Source: Piscirickettsiaceae bacterium (GTDB taxonomy: Bacteria > Pseudomonadota > Gammaproteobacteria > Nitrosococcales > Methylophagaceae). Taken from it: a DNA stretch of 64,000 bases. The notes below the pieces were generated by a model that worked only from the letters and a program-made list of their open reading frames with translations, did no database searches and had not been told where the DNA came from. The stretch lies in NCBI GenBank assembly GCA_013215825.1, contig JABSQN010000004.1, positions 62,001 to 126,000 of the forward strand. The letters are read 5' to 3'. Both the position numbers and the translations under genes were made by a program. This document shows positions 27,914-37,790 of the stretch, in pieces (the first letter of the stretch is position 1; the number at the start of each line of letters is the position of its first letter).

Positions 27914-30900
27914 ATGGCAAAAAAAATAGGTGTGGTGACAGAATTATCTGGCCAAGTAAAAGCGACTTCACCAGATGGTAATGTCCGTATTTTACAGCTC
28001 GGTGATGTGGTTTTTTCCGATGATGTGATTAGTAATGCTCAGGGTGTCTTTGTCGTTATTGAACTGAAAGAAGGTAAGAATATTACTGTTGATGGCTTTG
28101 TAGATGTTGCGCTGAGCGAGATTGATTACAGTTTTTTTGAAACGATCAGTGTTGAATACCAACATGATATTAAACTGGATGATACTCATCACCCCATCAA
28201 TAGCAAAGGCAACAGTAGAAGCGATAATAATGAAGGCAGTGATGTTGCATCTGTTAAATACCTAGCACCTGAAGTGGTACCCGTTAAATATTTTGATTCA
28301 GAAGGTATTAAAATAAAATTTGATGAGGATGTTGAAGAATTTAAACTTCTTCAACCTCAAGAAGAACTTTTGCTTATCACTACTCCTCAAACAACTAATT
28401 TAGTTCTTGTTCCAAATGGTAATGGTAATGCTACCGGCGATATTAGCGTGAGCGAAGATGGCTCACTTGTTAATAAAACATTTAGCGTAACACCGGAAAA
28501 CTTATCATCATTAAGTATTGCTAATACCGTTATTCTGAGTACAGAACTAGCGGCCACTAGTGTGACACCAATTGTTATCAATACCGATGAAGGTGTAATT
28601 ACTATTACAGGCTTCAACCCCAGTACTGGTCTTGTTACATATAGCTACGATCCAAACGGTTTAAGTAAAGATCACAGCGGTGGCGAAGTAGTTGACAGTA
28701 TTCCTTTGCTCGCAGGCTATAGTGGTGGCAGTGTAATAAGCGGAGACCTAACCATCCTTGTTAAAGACACGGTTCCAATTGCCAATGCTGATAGTGCAAC
28801 GGTTACTGAGGACGGTGTTAATACTGCAACAGGCAATGTTATTACTGGTAGCGGTTCTGCCACCGCTGATACATTTCCCGTTAGTGCCAACGTCGTGGGG
28901 GTGGCTGTTGGTGATACAGGTGTAGATCTAGATGGCAGCGGTGTTAATACAATACTAACAGGCATTTACGGTACGATTATTATTGATTCAACGGGTAATT
29001 ACACTTATACCCTGAACAATGCTGATCCAGATACAGAGTCATTAGCAACAGGTGATAGTCCGACTGATTCATTTACCTATACCATCAAAGATGATGATGG
29101 TGATTTAAGTCATACCACAGTCATCGTAACGATTAATGGTTTTAGCGATATTATTGTCAATACAGCCCCTGTATTTGGTGCAGGCAGTTACACATTCAAC
29201 TATGCTGAGAATAGTGCATCAGGTGCACCTTTAGGCACGGTTTCAGCAACGGATGCCGATTTAGCAGACACGGTTAACTTCAGCATTAAAACAAATGTTG
29301 ATGATGGTTTAGGTAATGATGTCTATCAAATTAACTCGACAACTGGTGAAATAAGCCTGACGGCTGCAGGAGCAGCTGCCTTTACCAATGACTTTGAGCT
29401 GGTTACTAATGCCCATGCCATTACAGTGATGGCAACAGACGGTGTCAACAATACCGATGTCGCTGTCACCTTAAATGAAACTGATGTTAATGAAGCGCCT
29501 ATTATCGATCTTGATAATAATAATTCAACGGCGACAGGAGCTGACCACGTTACATCTTATGCATTAGGTCAGCAAGGTATCAGCATTGGTGATATCGACA
29601 CAATTGTTTCTGATGTTGATAGTGCTATTCAAAGTGCAACGATCACACTAACTAATTTTCAAACCGGTGACGTATTATTTGCTGAAGCGTTACCTAGTGG
29701 CATTAGTGTCAGCACCTATAACTCAACTACAGGTGTTATTACGTTAACAGGCTCAGCTTCACCCGCCGCATATAGCGAAGCGATTAAGGCGATCAAATTT
29801 TATAATGGCACAGGTTCTGACACAAGTACTCGCAGAATTGAGGTTACAGTTAATGATGGAGTTTTAGATTCAAACACAGCGACAGCGAGTATTTTAGTAG
29901 CCACTAATAACCTGTCGGTATCTACTCAGCCTGTTATCGAAGAAGGGCAATCGGCAATTTACAGAATTGAATTAGCAGATGCTAGGGCATCAGATACTAA
30001 GGTATTACTGACGATTTCTGGCGATGCTACAGCTGATGATGATTATTTTGATCTTGGTGATATAAGTCGTGATGTGCAATATGAAAGTGCACCCGGTGTT
30101 TGGACGGATGTATTATTTGATGGCATTAATTACTATGTCACTATTCTGGCAGGTGTTAATTCAATCAACGGGGGTACGTTCATTGATGTCAAAGTAAAAA
30201 CCAAAAGTGATGCTGTATCCGATGATGGTGAAACGTTGGTATTGAATGCAGCAATTGATGTCGCTAATTCTGGTGATTTAACTGCAATGGCTAACACTAA
30301 TGCATCTGCGAGTGCCATTATTACCGAATTACCAATGTTATTTGTTTCTGCTCCAACGACAATTACTGAAGGTAGCGATGCTATTTTCGAAGTAGGCTTA
30401 AGTCGTGATAAAGCGACAAGCACTGATGTTCAATTGAGCCTCGGTGGTGAAGTGTCTTCGGCTGATTATAATCAAGCAAGCTACTCGTATTCGATAGATG
30501 ATGGCACAACGTGGGTGATGGTGAATGCAGATGTTAATGGTGCAATTATTACCATTTCTGCAGATGCTAATGTAGCACGATCGGTTCTAGTCAAAATTAA
30601 TACATTGACTGATGCAATCATAGAAAGCAGTGAAACTATTAGCCTTACTGCTACAACATCTGATATTGGAGTTTCACCTGAAGGCAATAGTGCGAGTGAT
30701 GATTCTGCCATAATTGACCCAATCATCTTGACAGTCAATGAAGAGAAAGATGGCGTGGATAATGGGGGTGTAACCACTGTAGCTGACTCAGATTTTAATT
30801 ATATTAAAGTTGCTGAAGGTGCACATGGTTCAGTGACTGACAATGGTGATGGCACCTTAACTTATAAGGCTAATACCGACTATTCAGGAAGCGACACTTT

Positions 30901-33238
30901 TACCTTCATTAAAGTCGATAAAGTCACTGGTGAAACGTTTACTGCTACAGCACAGGTCAATATTACTGCGATTGCTGATACGCCTGATATTACCTTAAGC
31001 GTTAATAACAAAACGGTTGGCGGATTACCTGAAGTCATTACCGACGGCTCTTTTTCATTAACAGGGACATGGCAAAATTTGACCGGCCCAGGCGCTTCAG
31101 GTAATTATAGTACATACGATCCTGCTGATAACTTCTCGCCAACTGTAGGTGAAGCGTCTTTCCCTAAATCTGAAGCCATTGTGCAATTAATAAGCACAAC
31201 GCTAAATGCTGGGGATAGTTATTCATTAAGCTTTGATACAAACCTAACAGTAGCAGCAGCTGATTTAACTGTCAGGTTTGTATATATCAATCCAGCAACT
31301 AACGATATTGTAGAAATGACAGGTGTTGGAGATATCTATATTTATAATGATGTCATTATTGCAACAGGACTTCATACCGAGACAGTTTTAGTCACCATTC
31401 CAGATACAGTAGGAGATGGCACTGGATTTACAGCAAATGCTATTGTATTTGAAAACACTGATAATGGCGATGGTATGATTATCGATAATATTAGCCTTAA
31501 AGGTGATACAACATTCACGTATGACGTCAATATCGATTTTAATATTGCAGATGCTGATAATGCTGGTGTTCAAAATGAATTTATACAAGATACTGTAACT
31601 ATCACTGGTGTGCCAACAGGTGCAAGCTTTAGCAATCAAACAGGAACCGTTGGAACCAACAATGGTGCTGGTAGTTGGAGTTTCACTCAGTCAGAATTAA
31701 CTGGGCTTAAAATATCAGTAGCACCAAGCTCTGCCACTACTGGGTTTACCTTAGTTGCAGGTGTAACAGCAGAAGAAGGTGCTACCACCGCTTCTAATAC
31801 CGCATCAGTCACTCTTATTGATACTAATGATGTGCCACTTATTGGTGATAACTCGTTGATCATGGCAAATGAGACCGGCTTTGTCGGTACGTTGACTGAT
31901 ACGATTGAAACCTACTTTTCCACTGATGGTGGCAATACTTTTTCTTGGGATACAGCAAAATCATCATTGCCAGAAATATATGCGGATGGTGAGTTGGTGA
32001 CATTGTCTTTTACTACATTAGATACGACTGCAGATACCTTTCATGATAAAGGCATATTAACAGGCTCAACAGTGAGTGGAGGCGATATATTTACGGTTGA
32101 AATTACGATGGGGGATGGCAGTACAGGTTCCGATGTCGTTTACACGCAATTGACCGAATTATTGGGCATTAAAGAAACCTTTGACGGCGGTATTATCTTG
32201 CCTGGCGGTGGTAATAATGACTCCATCGTGTTGGGCTTTAATGACGGTAGCGGTAACCCTTCTGGCGTGAATGCTATTGTGACGGCACATAATTTAATTG
32301 AAGATACCGCAGCCGAAATTGCAAGCCCTACGGCCGAGCATACGGTTAATACCAATAATTTCTATATTGGTGTAAACAGTAACAATATGAATGCTGGCCA
32401 GCAATTAATCTTTGATTTTGATACCGTAGCCTCCGATGGCTCAGGGAATACCACAGCATCAAATGATGTGGTTGAAATCGAAATTTCTTTGTTTAACTTC
32501 GGATCAGAGAAATCTGGGGATGAATTGTATATCACCGTATTGACTGGGACAGATATTGCAACAGCAACTAGGGAAACCATTATATTGACGGGCGATCCAG
32601 ACATTGTTGAAGAGCATTTCACCGTTACTAGTTCAACCGGTGGAGCATTTATCGGTGTGGAATTTTTGGCAGGTAATGAAAGTTCATTCAAACTGGGTAT
32701 CGAGTCGATAAGTTCAGTTGAGTACAACAGTGATTTTGATATGAGTTTAGCCTATAACATTACGGATGCTGATGGTGACAGTGACTCAGGAAGCATTGTA
32801 ATTAGCTTAGATGGTGATGAAACCGTTATTTATGATCCAACTAAAACATACATTAATGCAGGTGATGAGCAAGCGAGTAGTGGGGCCGGTGATGATGTGC
32901 TCGTCTTTAATACCGGTGATAGCATCGGTTTCTCATTGGATATGCCTGAAATCTTAAACTTTGAAGTCTTTGATTTGACCAATGATGCAGATACTGGGTT
33001 AGTTGGTGATCACAGCCTTACTTCACTTACTATGCAAGATATTCTGGACATGACAGATTCTGGAAATGTACTTAAGGTTTTCGGTGATAGTGGCGATACA
33101 GTGAGCTTGTTAAATGAAGGGGGTAATACTTGGACAAACTCAGGACAGGTTATAGAAAATACAGTTACGTTTGATGTGTATACAAGTGGTCTTGCAACAC
33201 TTAAGGTTGAAGATGCAATAAATGATGCAATTTTTTAG
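27914..33238 (+). CDS. Large type I-secreted, LapA-like multi-domain adhesin
   Basis: A 1774-residue acidic protein built for surface attachment. The first ~60 residues (MAKKIGVVTELSGQVKATSP, then LGDVVFSDDVI and a VIELKEGKNITVDG strand) match the retention module that anchors LapA-type adhesins in an outer-membrane TolC channel. A VCBS-like repeat (about 286-406), a cadherin-like domain (416-524), a further Ig-like domain (524-660), two Calx-beta-like domains (663-800, 808-930), a Gly/Asp-rich cadherin-like unit (935-1020) and longer beta-rich modules follow. The end carries a DDVLVFNTGD repeat-like segment and a type I secretion C-terminus (VTFDVYTSGLATLKV). No transporter or LapG/LapD gene is nearby, and I see no di-alanine LapG site just after the module. 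Confidence 0.85.
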   Translation: MAKKIGVVTELSGQVKATSPDGNVRILQLGDVVFSDDVISNAQGVFVVIELKEGKNITVDGFVDVALSEIDYSFFETISVEYQHDIKLDDTHHPINSKGNSRSDNNEGSDVASVKYLAPEVVPVKYFDSEGIKIKFDEDVEEFKLLQPQEELLLITTPQTTNLVLVPNGNGNATGDISVSEDGSLVNKTFSVTPENLSSLSIANTVILSTELAATSVTPIVINTDEGVITITGFNPSTGLVTYSYDPNGLSKDHSGGEVVDSIPLLAGYSGGSVISGDLTILVKDTVPIANADSATVTEDGVNTATGNVITGSGSATADTFPVSANVVGVAVGDTGVDLDGSGVNTILTGIYGTIIIDSTGNYTYTLNNADPDTESLATGDSPTDSFTYTIKDDDGDLSHTTVIVTINGFSDIIVNTAPVFGAGSYTFNYAENSASGAPLGTVSATDADLADTVNFSIKTNVDDGLGNDVYQINSTTGEISLTAAGAAAFTNDFELVTNAHAITVMATDGVNNTDVAVTLNETDVNEAPIIDLDNNNSTATGADHVTSYALGQQGISIGDIDTIVSDVDSAIQSATITLTNFQTGDVLFAEALPSGISVSTYNSTTGVITLTGSASPAAYSEAIKAIKFYNGTGSDTSTRRIEVTVNDGVLDSNTATASILVATNNLSVSTQPVIEEGQSAIYRIELADARASDTKVLLTISGDATADDDYFDLGDISRDVQYESAPGVWTDVLFDGINYYVTILAGVNSINGGTFIDVKVKTKSDAVSDDGETLVLNAAIDVANSGDLTAMANTNASASAIITELPMLFVSAPTTITEGSDAIFEVGLSRDKATSTDVQLSLGGEVSSADYNQASYSYSIDDGTTWVMVNADVNGAIITISADANVARSVLVKINTLTDAIIESSETISLTATTSDIGVSPEGNSASDDSAIIDPIILTVNEEKDGVDNGGVTTVADSDFNYIKVAEGAHGSVTDNGDGTLTYKANTDYSGSDTFTFIKVDKVTGETFTATAQVNITAIADTPDITLSVNNKTVGGLPEVITDGSFSLTGTWQNLTGPGASGNYSTYDPADNFSPTVGEASFPKSEAIVQLISTTLNAGDSYSLSFDTNLTVAAADLTVRFVYINPATNDIVEMTGVGDIYIYNDVIIATGLHTETVLVTIPDTVGDGTGFTANAIVFENTDNGDGMIIDNISLKGDTTFTYDVNIDFNIADADNAGVQNEFIQDTVTITGVPTGASFSNQTGTVGTNNGAGSWSFTQSELTGLKISVAPSSATTGFTLVAGVTAEEGATTASNTASVTLIDTNDVPLIGDNSLIMANETGFVGTLTDTIETYFSTDGGNTFSWDTAKSSLPEIYADGELVTLSFTTLDTTADTFHDKGILTGSTVSGGDIFTVEITMGDGSTGSDVVYTQLTELLGIKETFDGGIILPGGGNNDSIVLGFNDGSGNPSGVNAIVTAHNLIEDTAAEIASPTAEHTVNTNNFYIGVNSNNMNAGQQLIFDFDTVASDGSGNTTASNDVVEIEISLFNFGSEKSGDELYITVLTGTDIATATRETIILTGDPDIVEEHFTVTSSTGGAFIGVEFLAGNESSFKLGIESISSVEYNSDFDMSLAYNITDADGDSDSGSIVISLDGDETVIYDPTKTYINAGDEQASSGAGDDVLVFNTGDSIGFSLDMPEILNFEVFDLTNDADTGLVGDHSLTSLTMQDILDMTDSGNVLKVFGDSGDTVSLLNEGGNTWTNSGQVIENTVTFDVYTSGLATLKVEDAINDAIF

Positions 33239-33691
33239 TGATCTATGTCTTTTATTTATCGGCAATAGTTAAATGTTTTTGAAAGGAATCTAAGTCAACT
33301 TTTCAACTCTTCTGCTTTCAATACTACCTCTCTGAGAGTCGATGCCCTGCCCCTGTTGGCAGCATCAAACTTATACTAAACCCATTGCCTCCAGCTCAAT
33401 GATGCAGCACCGGTAGATAAGCGAGAGTCTTTACCTCCTACTTGAGGCTACGTATTGATTGCTCGGTATATTTGGCTGGTATAATCTGCTCAGGCATATC
33501 AGTTTTATCCCTTAGCTAAAAATTTGGAATATCCTCAGGTGGAATAGCTCTTCGATGATGTGCCTTCATAATTCGTTCAATGATGTCAGCAGGTTAAAAG
33601 TAGTAAAGTGCGTAAATATCGCGCAAGGAGTAAATGATTAAAAACCAAGCGGCCTAAATATTTCTGTAAGCCTTTATTAACTAAAAGTTTA
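33239..33691. other. Degraded right end of the island
   Basis: About 450 bp between the adhesin and tRNA-Pro with stops in all frames. Short minus-strand stretches such as IIERIMKAHHRRAIPPEDIPNF (split by stops further on) hint at a decayed gene, but I cannot assign it. Integrase genes usually sit here, next to the tRNA; no integrase motif was recognised. Confidence 0.35.
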
Positions 33692-33693
33692 AT

Positions 33694-33770
33694 TGGTCGG
33701 AACAGCAAGATTCGAACTTGCGACCCCTTGTCCCCCAGACAAGTGCGCTACCAGACTGCGCCATGCCCCG
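33694..33770 (-). tRNA. tRNA-Pro (anticodon GGG)
   Basis: A 77-base gene with encoded CCA. A 7-bp acceptor stem (CGGGGCA with TGTTCCG, two G-U pairs), D stem GCGC/GCGC, anticodon stem CTTGT/ACAAG around CTGGGGG (anticodon GGG), a 5-base variable loop and T stem GCAAG/CTTGC with TTCGAAT loop all form. The discriminator is A. Its 3' half is duplicated at 26511-26554, marking an integration site. Confidence 0.96.
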
Positions 33771-34452
33771 ACACGTTGATACAACTACGTTTAGCGATAT
33801 TAATGTTTGCTAATAATCTCGTTTTTCGGAAACAAAACTCTAAGCAGGGTTAAATTTTACCATAATCAATCGGTAACCATTCAAACAAAGAGGTCCAGTC
33901 CATGACGGCCACCTCAAATGGGGTAGAGAAAATCAACATCACCACCGCTGATCAGCGTTTGTCCTTATGTCTGAAAATCTTAATCGAACAGAGGATTTAG
34001 TAGTGAAGTATGAAAAACGCGTGAACAATAACGCAAGATTGGAATTGAGAATAGTTGATAAGGGATGCCGCCCTTGTTTATCAGCGGTCTCCACCACATA
34101 TCGACACGCCTATATCCTGCCTTATGCTGTCACGCACTTTAGTGGTCAAGTATTGATGAAGTAAGTTTAAGCCGCTTTTTTCAATTCTGCTATTTTTTGC
34201 ATAAGGATAATGTAATCAAGCGAGGAATGTAATCGCTTGTAGTTATAAAAATATAGGTAACTCTCGATGAGTGCTAACTGCTGCTGCATAGTGAATAAAA
34301 CTTAACAGAATAAGTGCAGAAACAAAAACACAAAGCCACATAGAAATACGGGGATATGTACCAATATGTATATCAATCGGCTTAGGATTTGTTAAAACTG
34401 ACTAGGACTGATAAAATGCAGACCCATTATTTATCAAACACTTAGAGACCAC
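33771..34452. other. Accessory gap upstream of tRNA-Pro with transposase debris
   Basis: About 680 bp without an intact gene. A minus-strand transposase fragment occupies 34167-34298 (separate entry). Short plus-strand frames at about 33903-34001 and 33967-34164 have no recognisable product and overlap each other. The rest looks like residual mobile-element sequence. The promoter for the phosphatase gene should lie near 34400. Confidence 0.35.
34167..34298 (-). pseudogene. C-terminal fragment of a transposase
   Basis: The minus-strand frame gives QQQLALIESYLYFYNYKRLH, then SSLDYI and a short tail ending KKAA-stop. The ESYLYFYNYKRLHSSL core is the integrase-core end seen in IS3/IS481-type transposases (YNxxRxHSxL). 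The N-terminal bulk, including the first catalytic Asp residues, is missing. It is a second mobile-element remnant next to the tRNA, outside the island direct repeats. Confidence 0.65.
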
Positions 34453-34923
34453 ATGAGACAGATAAAAGTACTTTTCGTTTGCATGGGCAATATATGTCGA
34501 TCACCTACAGCTGAAGGTGTCTTTAATAAAGTAATCACGGATATGAATGCCACAGAACAATTTCTAGTTGATTCGGCAGGTACACATGCTTATCATGTTG
34601 GAGAACCATCAGATAGTCGTTCTCAGCAAACAGCCAGCGGTCGTGGTGTTGACTTGTCTATGATTCGTGCTCGCAAAGTTTCCCTCTCTGATTTCGAGCA
34701 TTTTGATCATATTCTTGCCATGGATGCTGATAATTATCAATTATTACTGAATGCGAGTCCGAAGAAATATCATCACAAAATAGCTCTATTTCTTGACTAT
34801 GCAACTGAGAGCAATGAACAAAATGTACCTGATCCCTATTATGGCGGACCCAATGGTTTTGAACATGTCTTTGACTTAGTTGAGGATGCTTCAAAAGGGT
34901 TTTATCACACGGTGATTAAATAA
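34453..34923 (+). CDS. Low-molecular-weight protein-tyrosine phosphatase
   Basis: A 156-residue cytosolic phosphatase. The P-loop CMGNICRS (Cys-x5-Arg) lies at about residues 10-17 and the general-acid loop is VPDPYYGGPNGFEHVF. Length and motifs fit the LMW-PTP family. It stands alone here, not in an exopolysaccharide operon, so a Wzb-like capsule role is not supported by context; a general phosphatase role is more likely. Confidence 0.93.
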   Translation: MRQIKVLFVCMGNICRSPTAEGVFNKVITDMNATEQFLVDSAGTHAYHVGEPSDSRSQQTASGRGVDLSMIRARKVSLSDFEHFDHILAMDADNYQLLLNASPKKYHHKIALFLDYATESNEQNVPDPYYGGPNGFEHVFDLVEDASKGFYHTVIK

Positions 34924-35001
34924 ATCTGCCCCATCTCTTTCATATAGCAGTTTAGCAAGGTATGATTAATCGTTTTTCTCGAAAACTACTAAGGGATTTC
35001 C

Positions 35002-36480
35002 ATGTTGAAACAACTAGAATCTAAACGTTCAGTTATCGCAACACTACTTTTCAGTTTGTTATTATTTGTGTTCCCACAAGTCTCATTTGCTTCAGGTGAT
35101 GTTCCTTTACTTGATTTAACAAGCCATTGGGTCGGTTATGCCTCTCTTGTTATTTTTGTGCTGGCTTATGTTCTGGTTATCGCTGAAGAAGAAATTCATA
35201 TGCGAAAATCGAAGCCAGTTATGGTGGCTGCAGGTATTATTTGGGCCCTGATTGCGGCTATTTATGCCGGACAAGAAGATACGGCGTTCCATCATACTGC
35301 TGAAGTAATGATTCGCCATAATTTACTGGAATATGCTGAATTACTTTTATTCTTGTTAGCGGCAATGACTTATATCAATACCATGGGCGAACGAGGTGTA
35401 TTTGATGCATTACGTAGCTGGTTGGTGAATCAAGGTTTCACACTTCGTACCATCTTTTGGTTGACGGGTATTTTAGCGTTCGTTATCTCCCCTATTGCCG
35501 ATAACTTAACCACGGCATTATTGATGGCTACCGTTGCGATGGCTGTTGGTGGTGACAATCATAAATTTGTCGCATTAGCCTGTATCAACATTGTCGTTGC
35601 CGCTAATGCCGGCGGTGCATTTAGCCCATTTGGTGACATTACCACCTTAATGGTATGGCAAAAAGGTGTGGTTGATTTCCAACAATTCTTCGTGCTGTTT
35701 TTCCCATCCGTTGTGAACTGGATTATTCCTGCTGTTCTTATGTCGTTTGCTGTATCAAATGAACGCCCGAAAGCACTCAATGAAACCGCTAAAATGAAAC
35801 AGGGTGCTTTGGTTGTTGTCGGATTATTCTTAATGACTATTGTTATGGCAGTTTGCGCCCATAACTTCCTACATTTACCTCCTGTTATCGGCATGATGAC
35901 TGGTCTTGGTATTTTGAAATTATATGGCTATGTATTGAAAATGCGTGATAAAAACGCCCTTGATATGTTAGCTAATGATGGTCAAACATCATTAACCGTT
36001 GAAGGTATTGCAAAACATAAACAGCCATTTAATATTTTCCAGCAATTAGAGCGTGCTGAGTGGGATACTCTGATGTTCTTCTACGGTATTATTTTATGTG
36101 TGGGTGGCTTGGGTACAATTGGTTATCTCACCGTGGGATCCGAGTTAATGTATGGCGATTTGGGTGCAACAAATGCCAATATCTTAGTGGGGCTTCTATC
36201 TGCGGTTATCGATAACATCCCAGTTATGTTTGCCGTATTATCTATGATGCCTGATATGGATCTAGGTCAATGGTTATTAGTGACATTAACTGCTGGTGTC
36301 GGTGGCTCATTACTTTCTATTGGTTCTGCAGCCGGTGTTGCAGTTATGGGTCAAGCGCGTGGCATTTATACCTTTGTGGCTCATTTAAAATGGATTTGGG
36401 CTATCGCTTTAGGCTATGCGGCTAGTATTTGGGTTCACCTTTGGCTAAATGCTGACTTATTTACTCAAACCTTGTCATAA
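35002..36480 (+). CDS. nhaD: NhaD-type Na+/H+ antiporter
   Basis: A 492-residue inner-membrane protein with about 12 membrane segments after a cleavable or anchoring N-terminus (LLFSLLLFVFPQVSFA). The conserved ISPIADNLTTALLMATV and ACINIVVAANAGGAFSPFGDITTLMVW segments mark the ArsB/NhaD superfamily and NhaD in particular. It exports sodium using the proton gradient, common in marine and haloalkaliphilic bacteria. It could work alongside the sodium- or proton-linked Rnf complex encoded downstream. Confidence 0.9.
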   Translation: MLKQLESKRSVIATLLFSLLLFVFPQVSFASGDVPLLDLTSHWVGYASLVIFVLAYVLVIAEEEIHMRKSKPVMVAAGIIWALIAAIYAGQEDTAFHHTAEVMIRHNLLEYAELLLFLLAAMTYINTMGERGVFDALRSWLVNQGFTLRTIFWLTGILAFVISPIADNLTTALLMATVAMAVGGDNHKFVALACINIVVAANAGGAFSPFGDITTLMVWQKGVVDFQQFFVLFFPSVVNWIIPAVLMSFAVSNERPKALNETAKMKQGALVVVGLFLMTIVMAVCAHNFLHLPPVIGMMTGLGILKLYGYVLKMRDKNALDMLANDGQTSLTVEGIAKHKQPFNIFQQLERAEWDTLMFFYGIILCVGGLGTIGYLTVGSELMYGDLGATNANILVGLLSAVIDNIPVMFAVLSMMPDMDLGQWLLVTLTAGVGGSLLSIGSAAGVAVMGQARGIYTFVAHLKWIWAIALGYAASIWVHLWLNADLFTQTLS

Positions 36481-36501
36481 ACCTTAACATTATGAATACG
36501 T

Positions 36502-36531
36502 GAACTGAGCCGTAAAACCGCTCAGTTCTAT
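36502..36531 (+). terminator. Hairpin between nhaD and the DAHP synthase gene
   Basis: A perfect 9-bp stem, GAACTGAGC (36502-36510) with GCTCAGTTC (36520-36528), is followed by TATTTC. The T-run is weak. It probably ends the nhaD transcript; it could also act as an element in the DAHP synthase leader. Confidence 0.6.
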
Positions 36532-36556
36532 TTCACCTATTTGAGACACGAGATCA

Positions 36557-37612
36557 ATGCATTACAATACTGATGACTTACGTATAACTGGAATGCAAGA
36601 AGTGCTTCCTCCCGCTCAATTACACCAAGAACTTCCCATTACAGAGCAAGCATCTGAAACAATATTTAATGCACGTCATCACACCCAAAATATTCTTCAT
36701 GGCTCAGATGATCGCTTAGTCGTCATTATTGGCCCTTGTTCAATCCATGATCCTGATGCGGCTCGTGACTATGCCTCGCGTCTAAAACCGCTTATTGATG
36801 AACTTAAAGATGATTTGCATATCATTATGCGAGTCTACTTTGAAAAGCCGCGCTCTGTTGTTGGTTGGAAAGGACTTATTAACGACCCTTTCCTTGATGG
36901 AAGTTTTCGTATCAATGAAGGATTACACCTAGCACGAAGTTTATTGCTCGATCTTGCTGAAATGGGTGTGCCTGCAGGGAGTGAATACCTTGATTTAATC
37001 AGCCCTCAATATATTGCTGATTTAATTTCATGGGGTGCTATTGGTGCTCGTACTACAGAAAGCCAGGCACATAGAGAGCTGGCCTCGGGCTTATCTTGCC
37101 CTGTCGGTTTCAAAAATGCGACTGATGGCGGTTTGCAAATTGCCATTGATGCCTGTGCTTCTGCATCAAAACCTCATCATTTCATGTCGATGACTAAGGC
37201 TGGACATTCAGCGATATTTTCCACCTCTGGCAATTCAGACTGCCATGTTATTTTACGCGGTGGACGTACACCTAATTATAATGCTGAAAGTATTCTAGAA
37301 GCCACAGCAACCATCGGGCGCACAGGACAATCTACTCGCTTAATGGTTGATTGTAGTCACGCTAATAGTGGCAAGAGCCATATTCAACAAGAAGTTGTCT
37401 GCCGAGATGTAGCCGGGCAAATTTCTAATGGTGAAAAACGTATTATAGGCATCATGCTTGAAAGCAACTTAATTGCTGGTCGTCAAAATACAGATGAAGG
37501 CAAAGAACTTGTCTACGGGCAAAGTATTACTGATGCGTGTATGGCTTGGGATAATAGTGAAACTCTCTTACGTGAACTTGCTGTAGCGGTTCAACAACGT
37601 CGACTAACATAA
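36557..37612 (+). CDS. aroF/G/H: 3-deoxy-7-phosphoheptulonate synthase (DAHP synthase, type I)
   Basis: A 351-residue enzyme that joins phosphoenolpyruvate and erythrose 4-phosphate at the start of the shikimate pathway. Motifs GPCSIHDPDAA, YFEKPRSVVGWKGLINDP, GARTTESQAHRELASGLS and DCSHANSGK are intact. Length fits the E. coli AroF/G/H group (348-356). Which amino acid inhibits it cannot be decided by eye, so the symbol is left generic. Confidence 0.95.
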   Translation: MHYNTDDLRITGMQEVLPPAQLHQELPITEQASETIFNARHHTQNILHGSDDRLVVIIGPCSIHDPDAARDYASRLKPLIDELKDDLHIIMRVYFEKPRSVVGWKGLINDPFLDGSFRINEGLHLARSLLLDLAEMGVPAGSEYLDLISPQYIADLISWGAIGARTTESQAHRELASGLSCPVGFKNATDGGLQIAIDACASASKPHHFMSMTKAGHSAIFSTSGNSDCHVILRGGRTPNYNAESILEATATIGRTGQSTRLMVDCSHANSGKSHIQQEVVCRDVAGQISNGEKRIIGIMLESNLIAGRQNTDEGKELVYGQSITDACMAWDNSETLLRELAVAVQQRRLT

Positions 37613-37790
37613 TCGCTTAAAATATATATATACGAATATCATATAAGCCTTTAATAAAAAAGCACTATTTATAATATAAACACTACGAAATCAGGTCAAA
37701 ATAAGCTATACTTATCGGCTATTAACTCGCGCCGTTACTAATTAACAGCCTAACATCGCGTAGTTCCCGATAAATACAGTAGGTTATTTC

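Larger units (their letters stand above)
26555..33691. mobile_element. Decayed integrative island inserted at tRNA-Pro(GGG)
   Basis: The segment is bounded by a 44-bp near-identical direct repeat of the tRNA-Pro 3' half at 26511-26554 and 33692-33735, with the intact tRNA on the right. It contains an IS3-family transposase remnant, a 1774-residue type I-secreted adhesin and ~450 bp of degraded DNA beside the tRNA, where an integrase gene is usually found. No intact integrase or replication gene is visible, so the element is probably fixed. The boundaries are seen; the mechanism is inferred from tRNA-targeting integrases. Confidence 0.72.

Noticed and set aside
33967-34164. 65-codon plus-strand frame near tRNA-Pro
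   Set aside because: No recognisable motif, lies among transposase debris, and overlaps another short frame; no good ribosome-binding site.
26511-34300. CRISPR array or phage in the accessory region
   Set aside because: No regularly spaced repeats, no capsid, tail or terminase-like genes; only IS debris and the adhesin.
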